Shown here piece by piece: positions 7,985 through 16,364 of a stretch of DNA of 51,165 bases (the first letter of the stretch is position 1; the number at the start of each line of letters is the position of its first letter). The stretch spans positions 1 through 51,165 of the forward strand of contig JAZKJM010000005.1 of NCBI GenBank assembly GCA_040384265.1, written 5' to 3'. The translations under genes and the position numbers were made by a program. The notes beneath the pieces are model-generated. The model made no database searches. It saw nothing but the letters and a program-made list of their open reading frames with translations, and was not told the origin of the DNA. The DNA comes from Pseudomonadota bacterium (GTDB lineage: Bacteria; Pseudomonadota; Alphaproteobacteria; Rickettsiales; UBA3002).

Positions 7985-9090
7985 GTGGCTTGGCCTGCGT
8001 TGTAAAAGAGGATGCGTTTCCAGTCGGTGCCGGGTGTTTTAAGCCGCCAGATGAAACCGTCCAGCGCATAATGCGTCAGTTGCGGCAGCGCGAGCAGCGG
8101 CACCAGCAAGGCGAGGGTTTCCTTGCCCTCGATGGCAGGCAGGAAGCCAAAGGGGGCGAACACGCCGCGATGCTCCGTCCAGACCAGCGCATCCCACAGC
8201 CCCTCTTCCACATAGGCCAACAGCACCAGTAGCCCAATAAAAACAGGCAGCCATGCGCGGGTGAAGAACCGGCGCAGGGTGACGGCGTGGGCCAGCTGTT
8301 TTTCTGGTTGGATGCGCGACTGGTTGCGCCCATAAATCCAGATCAGCGCCATATAGGGGATGCCGTGGGCGAGCACGTTGGCGGCGGTGAAGGCAATATC
8401 GCTATCGAAGGCGACGATGCCCACCCACCATGACGCGGCCGTGCCCAGCATCAGCAGGTTTTTTGGTAGGTTGAAGCGGCGGGGTTGCTTGAGTTGCCAC
8501 AGCTCCTTGCCCACATAGGCGACGAGCAGCGCGGCATATATCCACAGCGCCACGGGTGCCAGCCACTGGGCGCGGATGGCAATGAAATCATGGGCAATGA
8601 ACCACTCGAACTGGCGCGGCAGGTGGGTGTGCCAATAGATGAGCGGGTAAAGCGTCGCCATGTAAATCGTCGCCTTATCGATGGTAGCGAACCAGCGTGG
8701 TTGCCCGCGTTCGTTGCGCCGGTAGATCATCATCAAACCATATTGCTGGCGCACGAAATGAAAGACCGCGAGATACGCGATCGTGCGCCAGAACCAAAGT
8801 GGATCGATGCTGTAGAGGATGGTGCCGATGGCCCAGCAGGCAAGCGGCACCAGCGTGTAGAGCACCCGGCGGGCGCGGAATTCCTCGGGGTCGGCGTAGG
8901 TGCGAAACAGCGTGCTGTAGACATGCGCGACATCGACACCGATGACCAGCACGCCCCACATCCAGATGGGCATGGTGTCGATGTCGCCGATCGTTTGCTG
9001 GAAACAAAGCAGCAGCGCTGTAATCACCAGTGCCGGGGCGAGGATGAAGGCCCCATCGATGCGCGGCGAATCAATCCACGGTTGGCTCAT
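7981..9090 (-). CDS. Polytopic membrane protein of the polyamine operon, unknown function
   Basis: The 369-aa protein is very hydrophobic with roughly eight to ten membrane segments (for example ALVITALLLCF, MWGVLVIGVDVAHVY, TILYSIDPLWFW and LPVFIGLLVLLAYVEEGLW). Notable polar features inside or near helices are the DVAHVYST and FHFVRQQYGL segments and an AHGIPY motif near residue 240; the histidines could bind metal or haem, but this is inference. I do not recognise a named family. It overlaps the FAD oxidase gene upstream and speD downstream by 4 bp each, so it belongs functionally with them. Confidence 0.75.
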   Translation of the reverse strand: MSQPWIDSPRIDGAFILAPALVITALLLCFQQTIGDIDTMPIWMWGVLVIGVDVAHVYSTLFRTYADPEEFRARRVLYTLVPLACWAIGTILYSIDPLWFWRTIAYLAVFHFVRQQYGLMMIYRRNERGQPRWFATIDKATIYMATLYPLIYWHTHLPRQFEWFIAHDFIAIRAQWLAPVALWIYAALLVAYVGKELWQLKQPRRFNLPKNLLMLGTAASWWVGIVAFDSDIAFTAANVLAHGIPYMALIWIYGRNQSRIQPEKQLAHAVTLRRFFTRAWLPVFIGLLVLLAYVEEGLWDALVWTEHRGVFAPFGFLPAIEGKETLALLVPLLALPQLTHYALDGFIWRLKTPGTDWKRILFYNAGQAT

Positions 9091-10703
9091 AGGGATGACC
9101 GGAAGGGATGGTTGAAGTGGCGCATCAGCGATTCAGCGGCTTTCACGCCGTGATGGTTGGCTTCCTCGAAAATCGAGATGCCGCTCATATCGGAATGGGC
9201 ATAAAAAACCGGTGGCTTGGTGGCAAGTGCAGCCGCCCGCTGTGCCCCCCAGACAAAGCCCGGCGACGGGCGGATCATGCCATGCCCCCACAGCCACACA
9301 TCCAGCTGGGCCACATGGCCGCGCAGCTCGGGGTGGATGCGCAGCAGCTCTGTAAGCACAAGGTCGCGCCACTGCTCGTAGCTGCGGGCATAGGCTTGCT
9401 CGCGCGCCTGTTTCGGTGGCAGGTGGGAAAGTGGCCAATAATAAGTCAGCACCGTGCCGGTCTGCACGCGGTTGAGGTTCTGGTGTGTGGCCACCACATA
9501 GCCCAGCAGCGGGCTATTATAGACCATATTATCCCATGAGAGCGGCGCACCCTTGCCTGCGGGCAAGCGGTTGAGGGTGATGTTGGCCACCATCCACGGG
9601 CTGTAGTGGAATGTGCTGAGGTCACGCTTGGTTGGCAGCAGTCGCTCGGCAATGAAGCGCGGCGTGGCGATGATGACTGCCTCGGCCTCCACCCGCACGG
9701 CGACATCGCGGGCGATGTCCATGTAATCCACCGTCGCGCCCTTTGGCGTTTTTTCCACATGGAAGGCAAGGCACTTGGGTTGCAGGTGGCCTGCGAGTTT
9801 TGCTTTCAGCTGGTTAACGATCCAGCCGTTGCCTTCGGGCCAGGTGACCACGCTTTGCCCATCGGTGTTGGCGGCTTTGCCGCTGCGGCCTGCGAAATAA
9901 TGGATGCCTGCCCAGGCGGAAACATCGGCGGCCACGGCGCCATAATCGTCGCGGCAGCAATAATCGACATACCAGCGCAGATGGGGCGAGTCCCAGCCGT
10001 TTTGCTGGAGGTAATCGGCCATGGTGATGCGGTCCAGCGCCCGCCATGTGGGGTCGGCGGAGCTTTTATCGAGCGGGATGGCAAACAGCTTGCGCCCATC
10101 CCTACCCCTGGCTCCGCGCAGTTGCTCCATCCGTGCGAAGAAATCGTTGTATTGCGCCCTGTCGGTATCGCTGATGCCGATTTGCGGCACGATGCCATCC
10201 TGCCAGCGCCCGTGCATGAACAGCCGCTCTTCCGGGTCGGCGCGCAGGTAGTATTCGTTGTAGATCGGCTGGCCGTTTTCTTCGCCGGTGATGATGCCAA
10301 GCTCACGAAAAAGCTCGCGCGCGCAGGTGGATTCCTCGGTCAGCAGCGGCACATAATGTGCGCCCCACGGATAGGCCGAGGTAGCATTGCTGCCACTGCT
10401 AGCATTGCCGCCGACCTCGTCTTCCAGCTCAAGGAGCAGAAAATCCGTGACGCCGGATTTTTGCAGCTTCCATGCCGCCGACAGACCCGCGATGCCGCCG
10501 CCGACGATGACTATTTTTTTGCGGATGGTTTCAGCGGGTGGGGGGAATTTGCCCTCGCGCAGCCGGTGCCCGCGTGCCGATGATGCGCCCACGATGCGAC
10601 CGGCGACAGCGCTGCCAGCCAGTGCCACCCATTGGCCCACTGCCGCTAGTGCTGCGACGCCTGCGCTACCGATGAGAAACTGCCTGCGGGTGAGCCTGCG
10701 CAT
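9087..10703 (-). CDS. Tat-exported FAD-dependent amine-oxidase-like oxidoreductase
   Basis: The 538-aa protein begins MRRLTRRQFLIGSAG, a twin-arginine signal, with a likely cleavage after AGSAVA. This places the folded flavoprotein outside the inner membrane. A dinucleotide-binding motif VGGGIAGLSAAWKLQ follows near residue 75, with LLELEDEVGGNA completing the flavin amine oxidase / phytoene desaturase type N-terminus. Family members oxidise amines or related substrates with FAD; position beside spermidine synthase and speD makes a polyamine substrate plausible but unproven. ATG 10703 was preferred to an upstream codon at 10727 because it overlaps the spermidine synthase stop (TGATG) and starts the Tat signal cleanly. 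Confidence 0.88.
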   Translation of the reverse strand: MRRLTRRQFLIGSAGVAALAAVGQWVALAGSAVAGRIVGASSARGHRLREGKFPPPAETIRKKIVIVGGGIAGLSAAWKLQKSGVTDFLLLELEDEVGGNASSGSNATSAYPWGAHYVPLLTEESTCARELFRELGIITGEENGQPIYNEYYLRADPEERLFMHGRWQDGIVPQIGISDTDRAQYNDFFARMEQLRGARGRDGRKLFAIPLDKSSADPTWRALDRITMADYLQQNGWDSPHLRWYVDYCCRDDYGAVAADVSAWAGIHYFAGRSGKAANTDGQSVVTWPEGNGWIVNQLKAKLAGHLQPKCLAFHVEKTPKGATVDYMDIARDVAVRVEAEAVIIATPRFIAERLLPTKRDLSTFHYSPWMVANITLNRLPAGKGAPLSWDNMVYNSPLLGYVVATHQNLNRVQTGTVLTYYWPLSHLPPKQAREQAYARSYEQWRDLVLTELLRIHPELRGHVAQLDVWLWGHGMIRPSPGFVWGAQRAAALATKPPVFYAHSDMSGISIFEEANHHGVKAAESLMRHFNHPFRSSL

Positions 10704-12217
10704 CAATTCACCCCATACTGGGCCCACTCATCATCGAAATAATGCACGAGCACCTGGTTATCGAGGCGGTTTATCTCGGTGCGCAGCATGGCCATATCGC
10801 TGGGGAATTGCAGCATCAGCTTTACCGATTGCTCATTCACGAACCGCAGGCCTTCGGGGTAATGCTGCGCGGGGGCAAGCGGCGCATTGCCCGCCAGCAC
10901 AAAGCCCCATTCGCCAAAGGATGGCACATAGGCATGGTAGGGCGTGGTGATGAACCCGGCGGCGGCCATGGTGTTATTTACACACCAGTAGGATTTGCGG
11001 GCGATGAAGGGCGACGTGCTTTGCACCACCGCCAGCCCATCTTCGGCGACCACCTGGCGCAGCAGTTTAAAGAAGGTGAGCGAATAGAGCTTGCCGATGG
11101 AGTAATTAGAGGGGTCCGGAAAATCCACGACCACGAAATCATACGGTTGGTGGGTTGGGTTGGCGATATATTCCCTGAGCCATAAGAACGCATCGCGATG
11201 GACGATTTCGACTTTGGGCGAGCTCAGCGCATGATCGTTGAGGTTGGCCAGCAACCCATTGCCGGAAAACAGCGCGGTCATGGCGGGATCCAGCTCGATC
11301 TGGGTAACTTTCTCGACGGAGGGGTATTTCAGCACTTCGCGCGCGGCAAGCCCGTCGCCGCCGCCGAGGATTAGCACACGTTTGGGCTGCTTCAGCGATG
11401 CCATGCCGGTGTGGATCAGCGTCTCGTGGTAGCGGTATTCGTCGCGCGAGGAGAATTGCAGGTTGTTGTTGAGGAACAGCCGCAAATCATGCGGCGCCTT
11501 GGTGATGACAATGCGTTGGTATGGTGTCGAGAGCGAGTAAATCACCGGATCGGGATACATGCTGCTTTCGGCGATATCCATCACCTTGTTGCCATAGACA
11601 AAGCCCATCAGCAGCGCAAAAAACGTGATCAGCGCCGTTGCCCGATGCAGCTGCACTTGCCGGATATGGCTGCCGAAGCGATACAGCATCCACAGCGCGA
11701 CGCCGACATTCATCATGCCGAACATGAAGCCCGAACGCACCAGCCCCAGATGCGGCACCAGCACGAGCGGAAACAGGATGGAGGCCGCCAGCGCGCCAAT
11801 ATAATCGAAGGTGAACACCTTCGAGACGAGGTCTTTGAAATCGAACTCATCTTTCAGGATGCGCAACAGTAGCGGGATTTCGACCCCCACCAGCATGCCG
11901 ATCAGCAGCACCGTGCCATAAAGCGGGATGCCGAAAGTCGTGATATACTGGAAACAAATAAACAGCAGCGCTGCGGCACTGCCGCCAATGGCCCCAATCA
12001 GGATTTCAATTTTGACAAAGGTGGTGAGCAAATTGCGTTCAATATAGCGTGACAGCCACGAGCCGATCCCCATCGCAAACAGGTAAGTGCCGATGATGGT
12101 GGAGAATTGCGTGACGGAATCGCCCAATAGGTAGCTGGCGAGCGTCCCTGCAATCAGCTCATAAATCAGGCCGCAGGTGGCAATAATGAAGACAGAAAAT
12201 AAAAGTAAAAATGCCAC
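10703..12217 (-). CDS. Membrane-anchored spermidine synthase-like aminopropyltransferase
   Basis: The 504-aa protein has two parts. Residues 1-210 form about seven transmembrane helices. Residues 230-480 form a spermidine synthase domain with TPYQRIVI, YHETLIH, the nucleotide loop LGGGDGLAAREVLKYP (284-299), the acidic IELDP strand and VVVDFPDP, which supplies the catalytic-type Asp. Known family members transfer aminopropyl groups from decarboxylated AdoMet; the polytopic N-terminal fusion marks the membrane subfamily, whose substrate is not established. Clustering with speD supports use of decarboxylated AdoMet. It starts 12 bp after the DUF350 gene and overlaps the FAD oxidase gene by one base. 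Confidence 0.9.
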   Translation of the reverse strand: MAFLLLFSVFIIATCGLIYELIAGTLASYLLGDSVTQFSTIIGTYLFAMGIGSWLSRYIERNLLTTFVKIEILIGAIGGSAAALLFICFQYITTFGIPLYGTVLLIGMLVGVEIPLLLRILKDEFDFKDLVSKVFTFDYIGALAASILFPLVLVPHLGLVRSGFMFGMMNVGVALWMLYRFGSHIRQVQLHRATALITFFALLMGFVYGNKVMDIAESSMYPDPVIYSLSTPYQRIVITKAPHDLRLFLNNNLQFSSRDEYRYHETLIHTGMASLKQPKRVLILGGGDGLAAREVLKYPSVEKVTQIELDPAMTALFSGNGLLANLNDHALSSPKVEIVHRDAFLWLREYIANPTHQPYDFVVVDFPDPSNYSIGKLYSLTFFKLLRQVVAEDGLAVVQSTSPFIARKSYWCVNNTMAAAGFITTPYHAYVPSFGEWGFVLAGNAPLAPAQHYPEGLRFVNEQSVKLMLQFPSDMAMLRTEINRLDNQVLVHYFDDEWAQYGVN

Positions 12218-12229
12218 GCGGGTGAATCC

Positions 12230-12448
12230 TTAGCCGTGAACAGCCGCGGCGATAATCAGGGAAACCCCGATCAGGAATGCGGCCACCACAATTGCCAGCG
12301 CGCTGTTTTCTTTCTCGACCACCAGCTTCCACAGCGAGTGTTTTGGCGTAATCACGTCGATAAAAACAAATGCCCCGATCAATGTCAGAATGCCGACGAC
12401 AGAAAACACCAGCGAGTTATAAAGCGCGGGAAAATGAACTATATCCAT
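12230..12448 (-). CDS. DUF350 (YjfL-like) small membrane protein
   Basis: The 72-aa protein has two hydrophobic segments: SLVFSVVGILTLIGAFVFID and a C-terminal ALAIVVAAFLIGVSLIIAAAV. They are separated by a charged TPKHSLWKLVVEKENS loop. This two-helix pattern and the ENxAxAIxxAA wording match DUF350 proteins, often encoded beside polyamine or glutathionylspermidine-type genes in other bacteria. Its molecular role is unknown. It is packed between the 46-aa membrane peptide and the spermidine synthase gene, with an AGGAGG ribosome site before ATG 12448. Confidence 0.8.
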   Translation of the reverse strand: MDIVHFPALYNSLVFSVVGILTLIGAFVFIDVITPKHSLWKLVVEKENSALAIVVAAFLIGVSLIIAAAVHG

Positions 12449-12464
12449 AAAAACCTCCTGAAAA

Positions 12465-12605
12465 TTACTTGTGATATTGCGTGCTTGATTTGTTGGCGCG
12501 CACGGCGCTGCCGAAAAGCCCTGACCACGTATAGCCTTGATGGGTTGCTACCGCAAACAGCAGCAGCACAAGGGCGCCATAACCGGTGAACAAGGGGTGC
12601 TTCAT
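12465..12605 (-). CDS. 46-aa single-helix membrane peptide, unknown
   Basis: ATG 12605 overlaps the stop of the upstream DUF4178 gene as ATGA, arguing for a real, translationally coupled gene. The product starts MKHPLFTGYGALVLLLFAV, one transmembrane helix, followed by a polar tail of about 25 residues (YTWSGLFGSAVRANKSS). I do not recognise a family. Its place inside an otherwise gapless operon supports a small subunit or stabiliser of the membrane proteins encoded around it. Confidence 0.6.
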   Translation of the reverse strand: MKHPLFTGYGALVLLLFAVATHQGYTWSGLFGSAVRANKSSTQYHK

Positions 12606-13987
12606 AGGAATACCGACCACACGATCCAAAGGATAAAAAGGGCGGCCCATCCCCATAAGGGCATCTTTTTGCCCCCAGTATCGCTGTCGCCCTCGACATC
12701 GTACCGATACGCCATGGGTGCCTGGTCGCTATTGCTCCAGCGTTTGGCCTCGAACCGCGAGTGCCGCCAGAAAGCAAAGCCAGGATAGCCCAGTAGCAGC
12801 ACCAGCGCCCACCAGAAGTTTTCCCAATCCGGCACGTCGCGCAAGATGCGCATATCGAAGCGCATTAGCCCGTTATTGTTGAATGCCTGTGCATCCGGCA
12901 CCACTTGCAGGTGGTAGGCGCCGCCCGGCACCGCATCCAGGATGCGCTCTTTTGCCTGCCCACCTTCGGACCATGCACCGTCACTGTCGTGGCCGTGGTA
13001 ATATTCAATCGGCAGGATGGTATCGCTTGATTTGTCCGTTGCATCGTTGACGAGCGAGGTTTCCAGCTCCACCCAGCTGTTATCGACCGGCGATTGCGCG
13101 TAAATCGCTACGTTGCGCGTGCCCGGCGGGATCTCGATCAGGTCGGAAATGACCACCTGCCCCTTATAGATGGGCTCGGCAACCACGCTGCGCTGGTAGA
13201 GCAGCGTCTTGGCGGCGCTGGCCGAGAGCGCCAGTTGCAGCACAACAAGCAGCCCGATCAACAGGCAGGTGAGCTTGCGCAGGCCTTTGGTTCTTTTGGC
13301 ATGCGGCGATGGCTGGTTGGGTGCGATGCCGATGGGTTGCGGGATATGTTTCAGCTTGAACGCATCTTTAATGTCATCCGCATGCATATATATGGCCTGC
13401 GACCAGACGATATCGCCTTGGCCCTCTTCCATCGACAGCATGAGCGGCGGAGAGATGGAATCGACAACGCGCGAGGTTTCGCCGACGCGGGCGCGCCAGT
13501 AGAATTCACCCATCACGTAATCCACCCGCGCGCCGCCGCGCAGATAGACTCGGTATTTGCGGTTATCGAATGTCACTGCATCCGCGACGCCTTCTCCGCG
13601 GACATGGCGGCGCAGCATGCGCACGAAGTTCCAGTGCCCATCCGCCTCGGTCAGGAAGCGGAAGCCCTGATAAGGGTTGAATAGCAGATATTCCCGCCAG
13701 TGATATTGGCCGGATTCATCGCTGCGCACGCAGTAGCCGATGGCTTCCCACTCCACATCGAAGAGTACCGCCCGCGTGCCAAGTGGAATCACCGATTTTT
13801 CAACATTGACGGCGGCTTTGGTGATGATTTTGAGGTTCTCATTGGCGATGTCGATCAGCGACCCGCAGCTGCTGCATAGTGCGCTGATTGAGATGCCGAC
13901 TGCGCGCACATCGATGCTGCCGCCGCAATTGGGGCAGGAAAATGTTTTTACGCCGCCAGCGAGTGGCTTGGTGCTACCATCCTGCAT
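12602..13987 (-). CDS. Zinc-ribbon DUF4178-type membrane protein
   Basis: The 461-aa protein opens with a zinc ribbon (CPNCGG...CSSCG), followed by a beta-rich region that resembles DUF4178 (GTRAVLFDVEWEAIGYCV, WREYLLFNPYQGFRFL). A transmembrane segment (LLIGLLVVLQLALSASAA) follows at mid-protein, then an extracytoplasmic beta domain. Two more hydrophobic segments close it (WWALVLLLGYPGFAFW and WGWAALFILWIVWSVFL). The molecular role is unknown; the ribbon and DUF4178 would face the cytoplasm. ATG 13987 was chosen over 14032 to limit overlap with the preceding gene to 14 bp. It shares its N-terminal layout with the next upstream gene. Confidence 0.75.
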   Translation of the reverse strand: MQDGSTKPLAGGVKTFSCPNCGGSIDVRAVGISISALCSSCGSLIDIANENLKIITKAAVNVEKSVIPLGTRAVLFDVEWEAIGYCVRSDESGQYHWREYLLFNPYQGFRFLTEADGHWNFVRMLRRHVRGEGVADAVTFDNRKYRVYLRGGARVDYVMGEFYWRARVGETSRVVDSISPPLMLSMEEGQGDIVWSQAIYMHADDIKDAFKLKHIPQPIGIAPNQPSPHAKRTKGLRKLTCLLIGLLVVLQLALSASAAKTLLYQRSVVAEPIYKGQVVISDLIEIPPGTRNVAIYAQSPVDNSWVELETSLVNDATDKSSDTILPIEYYHGHDSDGAWSEGGQAKERILDAVPGGAYHLQVVPDAQAFNNNGLMRFDMRILRDVPDWENFWWALVLLLGYPGFAFWRHSRFEAKRWSNSDQAPMAYRYDVEGDSDTGGKKMPLWGWAALFILWIVWSVFL

Positions 13988-14657
13988 CGGCGTGCTTCTT
14001 CTGGCTGGAGGGTTGCGGGAGTGCTTTTTCACTCCAGCCGGGCAGCGCGCGCAGATGCGCGAGGTTTAGCTGGTTGAATTCGACATATTCCCCAACATAC
14101 ATGCGCGCGGGCGTGTGGAGAATGAACTCCGCACTGGCGAATTCGCCGTCAGGCCCCGCAAGATCCACCACTTTGGAAACGCGCCCGTTGCGCGCAGCGA
14201 CGGGCAATTCGCCTTCGCTTCCGAGGCATGTCGTGTCCTTGATGTCCGCCACAACGAACACGGTTTTGTGAATGGAAAACGTGCCGCCAAGCTTGGGAAT
14301 ATGATCGAGCACGTCATCGCCTTCGACTTCAAAACTGAGGGCTAACGACCCTTGCGCCTCGGCCAGCCAGCCTTTTTTGCCTTCATCGGTGACAAAGAAC
14401 CATTCGTTCCAGTTGCCGTCCTCCCAGCCCACTTTCACGCGGCCAAGCAGGGTGAAGCCGATGTTTTTGTATTTACCCGTTGTGCCAATTTGCAGTGGGC
14501 TGATATCGTCAGGCAATTGCGCCATGGTGCCGATCAGCTCCACCGCCGTGTCATGGCGCACCAGCAGCGAGCGGCAATAGCTGCAGACGCAACTGACCGA
14601 CACGCTCGACTGGAAGTGGATCGACGCACCACAGGATGGGCAATTGAAGTCCTTCAT
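13974..14657 (-). CDS. Zinc-ribbon DUF4178-type protein
   Basis: The 227-aa soluble protein starts MKDFNCPSCGASIHF and has CSYCRSLL about 20 residues later, a rubredoxin-like zinc ribbon. It continues with a beta-rich DUF4178-like domain (GTTGKYKNIGFTLLGRV, WNEWFFVTDEGKKGWLAEAQG). It looks like a membrane-free paralogue of the neighbouring 461-aa protein. Its ATG overlaps the stop of the SPFH gene by one base (TAATG). Function is unknown; the conserved association with SPFH and polyamine genes suggests an adaptor between them. Confidence 0.75.
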   Translation of the reverse strand: MKDFNCPSCGASIHFQSSVSVSCVCSYCRSLLVRHDTAVELIGTMAQLPDDISPLQIGTTGKYKNIGFTLLGRVKVGWEDGNWNEWFFVTDEGKKGWLAEAQGSLALSFEVEGDDVLDHIPKLGGTFSIHKTVFVVADIKDTTCLGSEGELPVAARNGRVSKVVDLAGPDGEFASAEFILHTPARMYVGEYVEFNQLNLAHLRALPGWSEKALPQPSSQKKHADAGW

Positions 14658-15649
14658 TAGCGAATCTGCTGAAGGAGTTCCGCCTTTTTCGCATCGAATT
14701 CGGCTTGCGTCAGGATGCCTTTTTTCAGCAGGTCACCCAGCTTTTCCAGCGTCGCCATGGGATCCGCTGCCGTGGCGGGTGTTGCTGGTTGTGCGCCGCC
14801 CAGCGCGCCCACCATCATCTGCCCCATCGCCATGCCTGCGCCAAGGCCGGCACCGGCGCCAGCCACTCCGCCCTCGTTTGCCGCCGCGACGGGAAGGCTA
14901 TCGGCCGCCTGGAATTGGGTGTATTTTTGCAAATCGCCCACCATGCGCATCGAGGATGCTTTATCCAGATGTTGCTGTAACTCCTCCGGCAGCGAAAGGC
15001 TCTGCACGAGGAAGGTGTTCAGCGCCAACCCATATTCTGCAAATGCCGGTGCCACGGCTTCTTTCAGCCGATCCGAAAATGCCTGCTGGTTCGATGCCAT
15101 ATCCAGGAACGCCACGTTGCTTTGGCCGAGGAAGCTGCTGATTGCCGTCAGCACGGTGGCGCGCAATTGCCCTTCGAGGTCGTGGACGGTGTAATCGCCC
15201 GTGGTGCCGCTGAGTTTGGTCCAGAATGGCTCGATGTCGCGGATGGCGTAGGAATAAATCCCGTTCGCGCGCAGGCGTATCACGCCAAAATCCTTGTCGC
15301 GGATGGTGATCGGCATGGCCGTTCCCCACGTCTGGTTGGTCTGCTCGCGGGTGCTGAAGAAATACACATCCGACTTGAATGGCGATTCAAAGCCTTTATC
15401 CCAGTTGCGCAGGTAGGTGAGGATTGGCAGGGTCTGCGTCGTCAGCGTGAACAGGCCCGCATCGAACACATCCGCAACCTTGCCCTCGTTGATGAACACG
15501 GCTTTCTGCGATTCGCGCACGGTGAGCTGCGCGCCGTTCTTGATCTCCTGTCCCGCAGTCGGGAAACGGTGCGCCAGCACACCCGCGCCCTCTTCCGTCC
15601 ACTGGATGACTTCAATAAACTGCTTATAGAGAAACGATCCCAGACCCAT
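14657..15649 (-). CDS. SPFH domain protein with C-terminal SHOCT motif (YdjI/virion-core-like)
   Basis: The 330-aa protein has an SPFH/band-7-like domain of the type annotated as virion core protein-like (residues about 25-235, including SQKAVFINEGKVADVFDAG and LQSLSLPEELQQHLDKASSMRM split across the end of the domain). A Gly/Ala-rich linker follows. The last 30 residues, LEKLGDLLKKGILTQAEFD onward, form a SHOCT motif. SPFH proteins oligomerise on membranes and scaffold microdomains. It is the first gene of the nine-gene operon, with AAGGGAG six bases before ATG 15649. It probably scaffolds the membrane enzymes encoded downstream (inference). Confidence 0.85.
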   Translation of the reverse strand: MGLGSFLYKQFIEVIQWTEEGAGVLAHRFPTAGQEIKNGAQLTVRESQKAVFINEGKVADVFDAGLFTLTTQTLPILTYLRNWDKGFESPFKSDVYFFSTREQTNQTWGTAMPITIRDKDFGVIRLRANGIYSYAIRDIEPFWTKLSGTTGDYTVHDLEGQLRATVLTAISSFLGQSNVAFLDMASNQQAFSDRLKEAVAPAFAEYGLALNTFLVQSLSLPEELQQHLDKASSMRMVGDLQKYTQFQAADSLPVAAANEGGVAGAGAGLGAGMAMGQMMVGALGGAQPATPATAADPMATLEKLGDLLKKGILTQAEFDAKKAELLQQIR

Positions 15650-15770
15650 AACACACTCCCTTTTTTTGATTCCTTATAGGGGAAATCTAATGGAAAGCAT
15701 GATGAAAACAACGTATTTTTTTGATGCTGTGGGTGGGGGTGCAGCCAACTCTCCACTGAGGGAGAAGATT

Positions 15771-15845
15771 TGGTGGCTCGGGGGTGATTTGAACACCCGA
15801 CCAAGGGATTATGATTCCCCTGCTCTACCACTGAGCTACCGAGCC
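15771..15845 (-). tRNA. tRNA with CAU anticodon (elongator Met, or Ile2 if lysidine-modified)
   Basis: On the minus strand a complete 75-nt cloverleaf with encoded CCA is visible: acceptor GGCTCGG/CCGAGCC, D arm GCTC-AGTGGTA-GAGC, anticodon stem GGGGA/TCCCT with loop ATCATAA, and T arm GGGTG-TTCAAAT-CACCC. The anticodon is CAT. A paired G1-C72 and the absence of three G-C pairs at the base of the anticodon stem argue against the initiator. Elongator Met and Ile(CAU) cannot be separated by eye. It lies about 120 bp upstream of the SPFH-polyamine operon in the same direction. Confidence 0.93.
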
Positions 15846-15941
15846 GCCGAGGGTCTTGAGAGGCGCGAATCTAGCCAAAACGCGTTCGCTGTCAAGTTGA
15901 TAGAAACAGGGTGGTTAAAAAGGCGTGTGCCCGCCGCCCAA

Positions 15942-16364
15942 TCACAGCTGCAGGGATTCCAGCGCCGATTTGATATCCCAGATCACCCGGCGGGATTCCT
16001 CGGCCGTGTAGCTTTCCGCCGCTGCGCCCCATACGGGGTTGGGCCACGCGCCATCCGTTTTATAGCGCGCGATGACGTGGATATGCAGCTGGCTGACCTG
16101 GTTGCCAAGCGTGGCGATGTTGAGCTTATGCGGCGTCACCACCGCTTGCAGGATGTGCGACACCACGGCGATTTCGTCGCTCAGCTGGTGCTGCTGTTCG
16201 CGCGTGAGGTCGATCCACTCGCTGGCCCCTGCCACGCGCGGGATGAGGATGAGCCACGGAAAATGCTTGTTATCCATAAGCCGCACGGTACATAAAGGCA
16301 GGTCGGTGATGGCATGCGCATCCCGTTCCAACCGCCTGTCCAACTCGAATTGATCCGTTTTCAT
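15942..16364 (-). CDS. HIT family protein
   Basis: The 140-aa protein has the histidine-triad region VSQLHIHVIAR at about residues 90-100. The first His of the classical HxHxH is Gln here, as in a common alphaproteobacterial HIT subgroup that continues with the AWPNPVWG wording. HIT proteins are nucleotidyl hydrolases or transferases; the substrate is unknown. ATG 16364 was chosen because family similarity begins there and an AGGCGG-like site precedes it; the longer in-frame extension is basic and repetitive. The gene is divergent from the transporter, whose first usable ATG starts at the very next base. Confidence 0.85.
   Translation of the reverse strand: MKTDQFELDRRLERDAHAITDLPLCTVRLMDNKHFPWLILIPRVAGASEWIDLTREQQHQLSDEIAVVSHILQAVVTPHKLNIATLGNQVSQLHIHVIARYKTDGAWPNPVWGAAAESYTAEESRRVIWDIKSALESLQL

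Noticed and set aside
9606-10583. 325-codon open frame antisense to the FAD oxidase gene
   Set aside because: The opposite strand has a Tat signal and FAD motif in a gapless operon; this frame has no motif and no ribosome site.
15771-15845. Initiator tRNA-fMet
   Set aside because: G1-C72 is paired and the anticodon stem lacks the three G-C pairs typical of initiators.
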